A stretch of 64,000 nucleotides of DNA from Xenophilus aerolatus (GTDB lineage Bacteria > Pseudomonadota > Gammaproteobacteria > Burkholderiales > Burkholderiaceae_C). How positions within the stretch are numbered: position 1 is the first letter of the stretch; each line of letters opens with the position of its first letter. The notes beneath the pieces are model-generated. The model was not told the origin of the DNA, ran no database searches, and saw only the letters and a list, made by a program, of their open reading frames with translations. The DNA lies in assembly GCA_030418545.1 (NCBI GenBank), contig QAIB01000002.1, forward strand, positions 496,001 to 560,000. Reading direction: 5' to 3'. This document shows, in pieces, positions 38,418 through 46,759 of the stretch. The translations under genes and the position numbers were made by a program.

Positions 38418-38994
38418 ATTTATCAAGAAGCAGTTTAACCACGGCTTTGGCTTTGCGAGCAGCGTGCAGATCTCCAAGAACGTGAGCCTGAATAATCGCC
38501 CCTTCAAGCAACATAGCAATTGTTTCAGAGATTTGAACTATCGATTCTCTGGACGTTATGACAAGTGAAGTGTGGTGTGTGATCCATCGCAGCATAGCCT
38601 CTTTGTTTCGGGCGCAAAGCTTATGTATATCATGATCCGGATTGCTGAATTCGGCGCTGACATTAATGAAATAACAACCCAAGAAAAGTGGCTTGGATTG
38701 ATCGAGACCCTGAAACAGATCGTCAAAAGCATCAAGCATGGCATACAAGGCGTCCCTACCTGGCGTCGCTTCGTGCAAACGCAAATCGAGCCAAGAGAAA
38801 TACTGCTGATCACAATATTCGACGGTCGCAGCAATTAGATCTTCCTTGCTGGAGAAATGGTTATATAGCGTTTTCTTGGCAATGCCGGACTCTTCAAGTA
38901 CCCGATTGATGCCAACAGCATGAATGCCGTACTTATAAAAAAGGTTAAAGGCAGTTGCGACTAACTGTTCTTTTTTGTCCATGATGTTATTCAT
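38410..38994 (-). CDS. TetR-family transcriptional repressor
   Basis: 194 residues. N-terminal HTH FNLFYKYGIHAVGINRVLEE, then GIAKKTLYNHFSSKEDLI, and a ligand domain with PLFLGCYFINVSAEF. Codon use is AT-rich compared with the island. Divergent from the oxidoreductase at 39105, with two inverted repeats in the shared 110-bp gap. It is the likely repressor of that gene. An in-frame ATG at 38982 (MDKKEQL) may be the true start. Confidence 0.92.
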   Translation of the reverse strand: MNNIMDKKEQLVATAFNLFYKYGIHAVGINRVLEESGIAKKTLYNHFSSKEDLIAATVEYCDQQYFSWLDLRLHEATPGRDALYAMLDAFDDLFQGLDQSKPLFLGCYFINVSAEFSNPDHDIHKLCARNKEAMLRWITHHTSLVITSRESIVQISETIAMLLEGAIIQAHVLGDLHAARKAKAVVKLLLDKSN

Positions 38995-39020
38995 CGTTGT
39001 GAGGATTCATACGCGACATG

Positions 39021-39074
39021 TTGACACAAGGAGACAGGGTTGTCTACAATCCCTCAAGGAGACCGATCTGTCTC
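39021..39074 (+). promoter_or_regulatory. Sigma-70 promoter with two TetR-type operators
   Basis: TTGACA (39021-39026), 18 bp, TACAAT (39045-39050): near-consensus promoter. AGAC-N6-GTCT (39032-39045) lies within the spacer and GAGAC-N6-GTCTC (39059-39074) lies downstream, giving two sites with the same arms and a similar layout 27-28 bp apart. Likely TetR binding sites blocking transcription of the oxidoreductase. Confidence 0.78.
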
Positions 39075-39104
39075 TTTCTTTGCAATTTCCTTGAGGCTTC
39101 TTTT

Positions 39105-40559
39105 ATGAACACGACAACAGCGGCTTCCGCACAACAGCCCTCCGTCATCTATGATCTAGTCACGATAGGTTCCGGTTCGGCGGCTAGAGCCGCAGCGAAC
39201 GAAGCACGTAGGCTCGACAAAACAGTCGCCATGATCGAACAGGGGTTGGCAGGAGGGACCTGTCTCAATGTAGGATGCGTTCCTTCAAAGACGTTGCTTG
39301 CGGCGGCTTCTGCTCGCATGTCTGCTGCGCATGGGAAGTTCCCAGGTATAGCGACCTCGGCCGGGCCTGTCGACTTGTCTTTGCTTGTCAGAGATAAAGA
39401 TCAAATGATCGGGCACTTCCGGCAGTCTTTCCATGTACAAGCACCCAAGGATGCAGGTATTGCGGTATTTCGCGGCAAGGCGACCTTTGTAGCGTCAGAT
39501 GAGCCAGATATCGTAGCGCTCGTCGTCGCGGACTCAGACGGAAACACAAACCTGGTGTACGCCAAGCAGGTACTGATCGCCAGTGGGGCAGCGCCATTCA
39601 TTCCTTCCATTCCTGGCCTCAGTGAGGTGGACTTTCTCACTTCCGGCTCGGCCATGTCCCTTGAGCAGGTGCCTGAGTCCATGCTGGTCGTCGGCGGCAA
39701 TGCGATCGGTCTGGAGCAAGGTCAATTGTTCGCTCGACTGGGCAGCAAGGTTGAAGTGGTCGAGATAGCTCCTCGAATTGCACCGTTCGAGGATCCCGCG
39801 ATTTCTGCGGCACTGGAGCAGGCGCTGTCAGCGGAGGGCATCATGTTCCATACTGGCGCCAATCTGACAAACGTCGTACCACACGAGAGCGGGGTGCTTG
39901 CAACTGTCGTCGCCGAAGGACGTACTCAGCAAATTTTCGCCCATAAGATTCTCATAGCGACGGGGCGCCGTCCGGCAACTGAAGGACTCAACTTGGATGC
40001 TGTCAATGTGTCCAGGGGCGATCGAGGCGAAATAATTGTGGACGAACATCTGCGAACCTCAAATCCTCGCATCTGGGCAGCGGGCGATGTCACTGGTATG
40101 GCTCAATTAGTGTATGTCGCTAGTGCGCAGGGGACCGTGGCCGCGAGCAATGCTCTGGGCAACGAGCCTCGGTCCCTAGACTACACCGCCTTGCCCCGCG
40201 TCATTTTCACGTCGCCCGAGATGGCTGCTGTCGGCATGACTCCTATGCAGGCTGAGGCGGCCCAAATTGCCTATGATGTTCGTGAAATTCCGGTTTCCTT
40301 TGTTCTACGTGCTATTGTAAGTCGTCACGACAAAGGGATAATCAAGATGATATCCGAGCGTGAGACAGGAAGGATTCTGGGTATTCATATGGTAGGCGAA
40401 TCTGCTGGAGAGGTTATTGCAGCTGCAACCTATATTATCTCCGCAGGACTTACGGTTGACCAACTTGCAAAACAGTGGTCTCCGTACTTCACTATGGCGG
40501 AGTCGCTTAAAAACGTAGCAAGCAGTGCGCCAACTTTGGAAGATTCGGCTAATGGCTAA
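39105..40559 (+). CDS. MerA-like FAD/NAD(P)-dependent disulfide oxidoreductase
   Basis: 484 residues. FAD site GSGSAARAAANEA, redox pair GGTCLNVGCVPSKTLL, NAD(P) site VGGNAIGLEQGQLFARLG, and the FAD-domain ATGRRP/AAGDVTG. The dimer region has WSPYFTMAESLK, closest to mercuric reductase. But the N-terminal NmerA domain and the C-terminal Cys-Cys pair that deliver Hg(II) are both missing, and no mer transport genes are present. It is probably a TetR-controlled disulfide or quinone reductase. ATG 39105 has GAGG upstream. Low GC relative to neighbours. Confidence 0.88.
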   Translation: MNTTTAASAQQPSVIYDLVTIGSGSAARAAANEARRLDKTVAMIEQGLAGGTCLNVGCVPSKTLLAAASARMSAAHGKFPGIATSAGPVDLSLLVRDKDQMIGHFRQSFHVQAPKDAGIAVFRGKATFVASDEPDIVALVVADSDGNTNLVYAKQVLIASGAAPFIPSIPGLSEVDFLTSGSAMSLEQVPESMLVVGGNAIGLEQGQLFARLGSKVEVVEIAPRIAPFEDPAISAALEQALSAEGIMFHTGANLTNVVPHESGVLATVVAEGRTQQIFAHKILIATGRRPATEGLNLDAVNVSRGDRGEIIVDEHLRTSNPRIWAAGDVTGMAQLVYVASAQGTVAASNALGNEPRSLDYTALPRVIFTSPEMAAVGMTPMQAEAAQIAYDVREIPVSFVLRAIVSRHDKGIIKMISERETGRILGIHMVGESAGEVIAAATYIISAGLTVDQLAKQWSPYFTMAESLKNVASSAPTLEDSANG

Positions 40560-40645
40560 ATCTTATTATTACTATGCGCTTAAATTTCAAGGGATCGTTT
40601 CAGGGTAAAGTTTCCTGATGTGAGCATGTTTGAGTTTTTTGCTAT

Positions 40646-40679
40646 GGCGGGATCGCTCAATGGGCTTCCCGCCTTTTTT
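40646..40679 (+). terminator. Rho-independent terminator of the oxidoreductase gene
   Basis: GGCGGGA (40646-40652) and TCCCGCC (40667-40673) with a 14-base loop, then six T. Confidence 0.82.
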
Positions 40680-40940
40680 GTGGTGAATCATTAAAGAATT
40701 TGCCGATCTTGAATATATGCATAAAAACTCAGGGGGTGCCGTTCAGTCTGTTGACGAGAAAGATAGGATTCTTTTACTGAGAAATTCCCGTCAGAACTTC
40801 AATTTATCTTCTCTAAATTTGAAAGGTTGTCAGGCAATTCATGCGCGATGAGTAGACACGCTGGCCTGCTTCAGTGCCCCCGAGTACTGCGACCAGAAGG
40901 AAAGGGGTTATTCGTTTCATAGTTCGATTTCCTGCTGTGG
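40680..40940. other. AT-rich gap with no recognisable gene
   Basis: Between the terminator and the second MFS copy I find no gene, no inverted-repeat end and no operator I could support. Composition shifts from AT-rich to GC-rich near 40855. This is probably the edge of the imported segment. Confidence 0.5.
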
Positions 40941-41747
40941 GCTACTGCTTCGCAGCCGCCGTCACCGCCGAGGACGCGCTTAAGGCCAAGGCCATTTCCT
41001 GGGTCATGGTGGGCGGTCTCGCGGGCGCCATCATCGGGCCGCAGTTGGTGATCTTCACGCGCGATGCGGTAGCGGGCACGCCCTACGTTGGCAGCTTCCT
41101 CAGCCAGGCGCTGCTGCCGCTGATCGCCTTGCCGATCCTGCTGATGCTGCGCACGCCGAGCCAGACCCAGGCCGAAGCAGTCGCCGATAGCGGTCGGACG
41201 GTGCTGCAGCTCTTGGCGATGCCGCGCTATCTGCTGGCCGTGGCTGCGGGCGTGGTGTCCTATGGGGTGATGGCGTTCGTGATGACGGCCGCGCCGGTGG
41301 CGATGGTCAACCACGGGCATTCGGTGGACAACGCCGCCCTAGGAATACAGTGGCACCTGCTGGCGATGTTCGGGCCGAGCTTTTTCACAGGACGACTGAT
41401 GGTGCGCTACGGCAAGGAGCGCGTGACCGCCGTCGGCATGGTGCTGCTCGCCGCCTCCGGGGTGGTGGCCCTGGGCGGGCTCGGCCTGTCCCACTTCTGG
41501 GGCTCGCTGGCGCTGCTGGGCATCGGCTGGAACTTCAGCTTCATCGGCGCGACGGCGATGGTCACCGATTGCCACACCCCGGCCGAGCGCAGCAAGGCGC
41601 AGGGCATGAACGATTTCTTCGTCTTCGCCGCCACGGCGGCCGTGTCGTTCCTCGCGGGATCGATCCTGCACAGCTCGGGCTGGCAGGCGGTCAACTGGAT
41701 GATCTTCCCGGCCCTGGCGCTGATCCTGGTGCCGCTGCTGTGGCAGG
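40941..41747 (+). repeat. 807-bp direct repeat, right copy (inside MFS gene B)
   Basis: The second copy of 36306-37112, offset 4635 bp. It diverges only toward its 3' part (for example 41381-41393 and 41520-41600). Confidence 0.9.
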
Positions 41748-41782
41748 CCGCGCGAAAGCCGGCGCTGCCAGCTCCGGTCTGA
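40941..41782 (+). pseudogene. MFS transporter, copy B (5'-truncated)
   Basis: The frame is open from a GTG at 40874, but homology to copy A starts only at 40941 (AVTAEDALKAKAISWV), so about the first 118 residues (four TM helices) are missing and the 5' 20 codons are unrelated. The C-terminus WQAARKPALPAPV is probably the original one. The product could not be a complete MFS transporter. A and B together make one whole gene, so the parental gene was split by the insertion of 37113-40940 with duplication. Confidence 0.88.
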
Positions 41783-41828
41783 TCGGAGCGGTGCAAGAGG
41801 CGCTCCGCGCAGTGGGTCGCCTCGGCCG

Positions 41829-42332
41829 CTACAGCACCTGCTTCCACTGGCGCAGCCTCGACAGCGCGTCGTCGTAGGCGGTGGAGGTGAAGAACTGGAT
41901 CTTGCGCCCGAGGGTCTTCATCGGGCTCAACGCGGGATCGAAAAGCGAGGCGTTCGAATGGTGCGCCACGCAGTCGAGCACCCGGTCCTGTCCCTCCGTG
42001 AGCATGGCTTCCAGCTCGCGAAGGTCTCTGCCCGCGAAACGGCGCTGGAAGCCGGCAGAAAGACGCTCGGCCCGCTGCGCCATCGCACTCGGCGAGTAAA
42101 AGGACGCCGAAGGTCCAGGCGTCCGATCATGCGCGAACTGCAGGATCATCGTGTTCCAGACGATGACGTCCACCAGGACCATCGCAGCGTTGGTATGCAG
42201 GCGCGGCTCCTGCCAGATCATGGCCGTGTGCCGGTAGTGGCTGGCGGGAATGGTGGCAGCTTCTACCCCGAGCTTTCGGTGGCTGGCGCGAACCTTGTCA
42301 AGGAGTTCCTGCTTCGTGGTTGGTAGTTTCAT
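41829..42332 (-). CDS. ClbS/DfsB-like four-helix-bundle protein
   Basis: 167 residues. The N-terminus KLPTTKQELLDKVRASHRKL is typical of the DfsB/ClbS (DUF1706) family, four-helix bundles related to DinB that include the colibactin self-resistance cyclopropane hydrolase. The ligand positions are not obvious here. It is arranged tail-to-tail with MFS copy B and divergent from nothing close. Function is not predictable; family match is moderate. Confidence 0.6.
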   Translation of the reverse strand: MKLPTTKQELLDKVRASHRKLGVEAATIPASHYRHTAMIWQEPRLHTNAAMVLVDVIVWNTMILQFAHDRTPGPSASFYSPSAMAQRAERLSAGFQRRFAGRDLRELEAMLTEGQDRVLDCVAHHSNASLFDPALSPMKTLGRKIQFFTSTAYDDALSRLRQWKQVL

Positions 42333-42513
42333 TCGGGATTTCTATTTCATCGAGACAAGGCTCGATAACCGGCGTGTCAGATATTCATCAAGTCACCAGC
42401 GCAATTACCTTGGATTGAGGAAAAGCGCTTGCCTCACCGCTGCGCTGGCGGCGCCGAGGGCTTGTGCATGATGAAGCGGGACATGTCGGTGATTTCCTGT
42501 TTGCGGATTTACG

Positions 42514-43056
42514 TTACTGCTGAAGCTGCTTCTGCATGGTGTTGTGGTTGTAGTAGTCGCTGGCATAGACAATCTTTCCGTTCGAAACACGGAAGAAGCT
42601 CGCGCCGAAATAACTGATGGTCGAACTGGAGGGCGACGTCCCGCCATTGCTGTTCTTGGTGGCGGTGAATTCCCACTCGATCGCCACACCATCGCCGGAG
42701 GCAACCGGCTGCGAACGGATTTTCATTTTTCGGTCGGGCAGGATTTTCATCAGAAACTGCGAGACTTCGGTAATGGCTTGAGGCCCAGTGCGGGACGCTT
42801 CATTGCTGGTATTGAAATAGACGACGTTGGAATCGAGCACTTTTTCCATCGCGTCGGTTCGCCCGCCATTCCAGGCGTCAAGGTATTGCCGGACCACCTT
42901 CACGTTCTCTGGCTCATCTGCCGCCTGCGACGTGACGCTATAGGCGAGTGAAGCCAGCCCGAGGAATATCGCTCCCAAAGCCTGCACCGGACGGCAGCGC
43001 AAGCCGTCTGAAGAACGAAGGGGCCTGAATGACAGGGCGTGCTGCATGTTGTTCAT
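42514..43056 (-). CDS. Secreted SnoaL-like (NTF2-fold) protein
   Basis: 180 residues. N-terminal signal (AIFLGLASLAYSVTSQAAD), then an NTF2-like alpha+beta domain: VKVVRQYLDAWNGGRTDAMEKVLDSNVVYFN, IEWEFTATKNSNGG, FFRVSNGKIVYASDYYN. This is the nuclear-transport-factor fold of SnoaL polyketide cyclases and ketosteroid-isomerase-like proteins. ATG 43056 has GGAG upstream. The intergenic region with the GntR gene holds a palindrome, so this gene is a likely GntR target. Confidence 0.78.
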   Translation of the reverse strand: MNNMQHALSFRPLRSSDGLRCRPVQALGAIFLGLASLAYSVTSQAADEPENVKVVRQYLDAWNGGRTDAMEKVLDSNVVYFNTSNEASRTGPQAITEVSQFLMKILPDRKMKIRSQPVASGDGVAIEWEFTATKNSNGGTSPSSSTISYFGASFFRVSNGKIVYASDYYNHNTMQKQLQQ

Positions 43057-43161
43057 GGTCGAAATACTCCAAAAGGTGTTGAAAAAAATCCCGCTCGCAC
43101 GGGCGTGGTGGAAAATCGCATGTCGCGCGCAACGAAGCACAGGCCGTCGGCAATTGCTCTT

Positions 43162-43191
43162 TTGTCAAATACATAGAATCATCCTATGTAT
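43162..43191 (+). promoter_or_regulatory. gntR promoter with overlapping palindrome
   Basis: TTGTCA (43162-43167), 17 bp, TATGTA (43185-43190). The exact inverted repeat ATACATAG (43169-43176), N7, CTATGTAT (43184-43191) covers spacer and -10. It is probably the autoregulatory operator of the GntR protein and may also control the divergent SnoaL-like gene. Confidence 0.7.
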
Positions 43192-43255
43192 AAGGCCTGA
43201 GTTGCTACAATCGAGGTCCGATGGGCTCCCGTCTCTACGTCATTTGAGAACCGCG

Positions 43256-43951
43256 ATGAATAACCGCTTCACACTCCCACAGGCGCCGCGGCGTTCGCTC
43301 GTCGATTCGACGATTGAGCTGATCCGCGGCCAGATCGAGGGAGGCGCCTGGAAGGTCGGCGAGCGCATCCCCAGGGAGCAGGAACTGGCCGAGATGCTGG
43401 AGGTTGGCCGCAACACGGTGCGGGAAGCCATTCGCGTGCTCTCGCACGGCCAGGTCCTGGAAGTCCGCCAGGGTGATGGCACCTACGTGCGAACCAATAT
43501 CGATCCGGCCGAGGTCATGCGCCGTGTCGGGCGTTCCGGCTTGCGAGAGCACTTCGCGTTGCGCTGCATGCTGGAAACCGAGGCGGCCAGGTTGGCCGCG
43601 GTGCATCGGTCCAAGGCGGACGTTGGGCTGCTGCGCCGACTGTTGAAGGCCCGCGGCGAGCAGGAGCAACACGCATCGAGCGCGGCCTTTGCCGAGGCCG
43701 ATACGGCTTTCCACTGCGCGATCGCCGGGATGTGCGGCAACGGCGCGCTGGCTGAGCTGTACCGCTACTTCGCGAACTCGGTCCGCATGAACACGCTGAC
43801 TGCGCTGAAGGACAAGGAACTGCCCGAGCCGGGTCTCGCGACCCATGAGGCGATCGTGGATGCTATCGAGCGCCAGGATGGAGAAGCAGCTGCGGCGGCT
43901 GTGCGGAACGTGGTCGCTCCGCTGATTGCGGCACTTGAGAAATCGGGTTGA
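43256..43951 (+). CDS. GntR/FadR-family regulator (FCD domain)
   Basis: 231 residues. GntR winged HTH (GAWKVGERIPREQELAEMLEVGRNTVREAIRVLSHGQVLEVRQGDGTYV, as separate motifs) followed by an all-helical FCD effector domain (LRCMLETEAARLAA, FHCAIAGMCGNGALAELY). FCD repressors bind small organic acids, often with a metal. A longer frame begins at 43046, but ATG 43256 fits the family. Upstream is a 8-7-8 palindrome overlapping its promoter. Its neighbours may form its regulon. Confidence 0.92.
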   Translation: MNNRFTLPQAPRRSLVDSTIELIRGQIEGGAWKVGERIPREQELAEMLEVGRNTVREAIRVLSHGQVLEVRQGDGTYVRTNIDPAEVMRRVGRSGLREHFALRCMLETEAARLAAVHRSKADVGLLRRLLKARGEQEQHASSAAFAEADTAFHCAIAGMCGNGALAELYRYFANSVRMNTLTALKDKELPEPGLATHEAIVDAIERQDGEAAAAAVRNVVAPLIAALEKSG

Positions 43952-44106
43952 TCCGAGCGCGACTCCCGCGCTGGCAATGCCGCTTTCCATCGAGCAGCCG
44001 GTCGCCGGCCCCGTTGATCGGAACGCGGGTTGTTTCCCGGAGAGCACGCGGTAGCCGGTCCTCATGGATAGGCCCTTGGTGCGCTACAGCGACCGGACGG
44101 TGCTGT

Positions 44107-44517
44107 TCATATCGAATCTTCGACGCGACCACCCGCCAGGACATACCGGGCCAGCGCCTCGGCATCGGCGTGGGTGGCCCGGGTGGACTGCGGTGTACCG
44201 AAAGCCTGGACGAGCTTTGGCAGCATGGCCTCCAACTGGGCTCGCTTATCCGAATCCGGTTCGACGTGGATGAGCGCGAGCAATGTGCCGCCAAGCGTCT
44301 CCTTGTGAGTCTTCAGCCAGACGCCGCGCTGAGCGCGATCGTCGAGAGTCTCTTCTGGCCCTCCCGCGACGTAGATAAGCACGAAGGGCTTTCCGCAGGC
44401 GACGAGTTCATCCATTTCCGCGCACCAGGCGCTGCTGTATCCGTTGTAGATGCTTGCGCCGTCGAAGCGGACGATGGGGAAATCGCTGGTGTCGTGAACT
44501 TTCGGTTGCTGGGACAT
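44107..44517 (-). CDS. Hypothetical protein
   Basis: 136 residues, no signal peptide or membrane segment. Contains PIVRFDGASIYNGYSSAWCAEMDELVACGKPFVLIYVAGGPEE, an alpha/beta pattern (strand-helix-strand) that recalls a STAS-like or thioredoxin-like half, but I do not recognise the family. It is convergent with the GntR gene (gap of 155 bp), and the CueR-type promoter of the DUF305 gene lies to its right. Coding is supported by GC3 and length, and by the ATG at 44517. Confidence 0.6.
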   Translation of the reverse strand: MSQQPKVHDTSDFPIVRFDGASIYNGYSSAWCAEMDELVACGKPFVLIYVAGGPEETLDDRAQRGVWLKTHKETLGGTLLALIHVEPDSDKRAQLEAMLPKLVQAFGTPQSTRATHADAEALARYVLAGGRVEDSI

Positions 44518-44634
44518 GATCCTGGACTCTCGCTATTAACGTCCTAACATCCTACCTTTGTTGAGAATTACTTGCAACTGAAATGGGCATGGGCACACCG
44601 CCGTGCAGCGCCAAGTGACGGGCGAAATAAGGGC

Positions 44635-44665
44635 TTGACCTTCCAACAATGGGAGGCCCTACAGT
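44635..44665 (+). promoter_or_regulatory. CueR-type promoter of the DUF305 gene
   Basis: TTGACC (44635-44640), 19 bp beginning TTCCAACAAT, then TACAGT (44660-44665), the closest to consensus of the three CueR-type promoters. It lies 33 bp before the ATG. Confidence 0.85.
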
Positions 44666-44697
44666 GAACCCATCAACCTCATTCAAGGAGTTTTTTC

Positions 44698-45399
44698 ATG
44701 AAGGTCAACAAGTTCAGCCTCTTGTTCATTGCGGGCGCCGTCGTGGTCGCCGCCGGCCTGATGGCCGTCCAGAAGAAGGTGGTCGTCCCGTCGGGTGAAG
44801 CGATGCAGGCCAGTGCGGGCGGAGGTCACCAAGGGCACGCGATGCCCTCCAGCGCCTCGGCCAATGACAGTCCTTCCACGACCGCGTATCGCGCCGTGAA
44901 CGACCAGATGCACGCCGGGATGGGAGCGCAGTTCACTGGCAACGCCGACGGCGATTTCATGCGCGGCATGATCCCGCATCACCAGGGCGCGATCGACATG
45001 GCCAAGGTGGCGCTGCAGTACGGCAAGGACCCGGAGGTTCGCAAGCTCGCCCAGGACGTCATCACCGCGCAGGAAGACGAGATCGCCATGATGAAAAAGT
45101 GGCTGGGCGACAACGGCCAGCAGGCGACGACCGGCAGCTCGGGCGATGCCTCGACGGCCGCCTATCGTGCCGGCAACGACCGCATGCATGCGGACATGAT
45201 GATCGACTTCAGCGGCGACGCAGATGTGGATTTCATGCGCGGCATGATCCCACACCACCAGGGCGCGATCGACATGGCCAAGGTGGCGCTTCAATACGGC
45301 AAAGATCCAGAGGTCAGCAAGCTGGCCCAGGAAGTCATAACCGCGCAGGAAGGCGAGATTGCCATGATGAAGAGCTGGCTAGCCGCTCGGGGCAAGTGA
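44698..45399 (+). CDS. Tandem DUF305 copper-binding periplasmic protein
   Basis: 233 residues: N-terminal membrane/signal segment ([17 protein letters not shown]), a GGHQGHAM metal patch, then two nearly identical DUF305 domains. Both have the motif [20 protein letters not shown] and end in EIAMMK(K/S)WL. DUF305 proteins such as CopM bind copper through Met and His clusters (PHHQ, M-rich helices). Here the duplication doubles the ligand sites. A CueR-type promoter precedes it and a glutaredoxin follows after 10 bp. It likely scavenges periplasmic copper. Confidence 0.9.
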   Translation: MKVNKFSLLFIAGAVVVAAGLMAVQKKVVVPSGEAMQASAGGGHQGHAMPSSASANDSPSTTAYRAVNDQMHAGMGAQFTGNADGDFMRGMIPHHQGAIDMAKVALQYGKDPEVRKLAQDVITAQEDEIAMMKKWLGDNGQQATTGSSGDASTAAYRAGNDRMHADMMIDFSGDADVDFMRGMIPHHQGAIDMAKVALQYGKDPEVSKLAQEVITAQEGEIAMMKSWLAARGK

Positions 45400-45409
45400 A
45401 GGTGCGACT

Positions 45410-45667
45410 ATGCCCCAGGCCAACACCCCGTACATCCTCATCTACAGCACTCCGACGTGCCCGGACTGCCGGGCGCTGAAGGCGTGGCTGTCCCAGCAGG
45501 GCATCGCGTTTGAAGAGCGCGACCTGACCGACCCGAAGATTTCCGCGGAGGCTAAGTCACGAACCGGCGTGCGTGTGGCCCCGATCACGATCGTCGGCGA
45601 CGACGTGTTCTATGGCACCTTCGCGAGCCAGAAGCCGAGGCTGATGAAGGCGCTCGGTCTTCAGTGA
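45410..45667 (+). CDS. Glutaredoxin (CPDC)
   Basis: 85 residues. Active site TPTCPDCRALKAWL, cis-proline APITIVGDD, and C-terminal KPRLMKALGL; NrdH/Grx-like dithiol protein. It reduces disulfides with glutathione or a thioredoxin reductase. It starts 10 bp after the DUF305 gene, so it is co-transcribed and probably copper-induced. ATG 45410 fits the family; start and end are unambiguous. Confidence 0.9.
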   Translation: MPQANTPYILIYSTPTCPDCRALKAWLSQQGIAFEERDLTDPKISAEAKSRTGVRVAPITIVGDDVFYGTFASQKPRLMKALGLQ

Positions 45668-45675
45668 ACCGCTGA

Positions 45676-46710
<1,035 letters not shown>

Positions 46711-46759
46711 AGCCTGCCACCCGCTCAAACAGAACGTGTGGCACTTCCCCCTTAGTCGG

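Noticed and set aside
39105-40559. Call as classic mercuric reductase MerA
   Set aside because: Lacks the NmerA domain, the C-terminal Cys-Cys pair and any merR/T/P genes nearby.
37113-40940. A composite transposon bounded by the 807-bp repeats
   Set aside because: The repeats are parts of a transporter gene, not IS elements; only one IS30 copy is present and its own ends and 3-bp duplication explain it.
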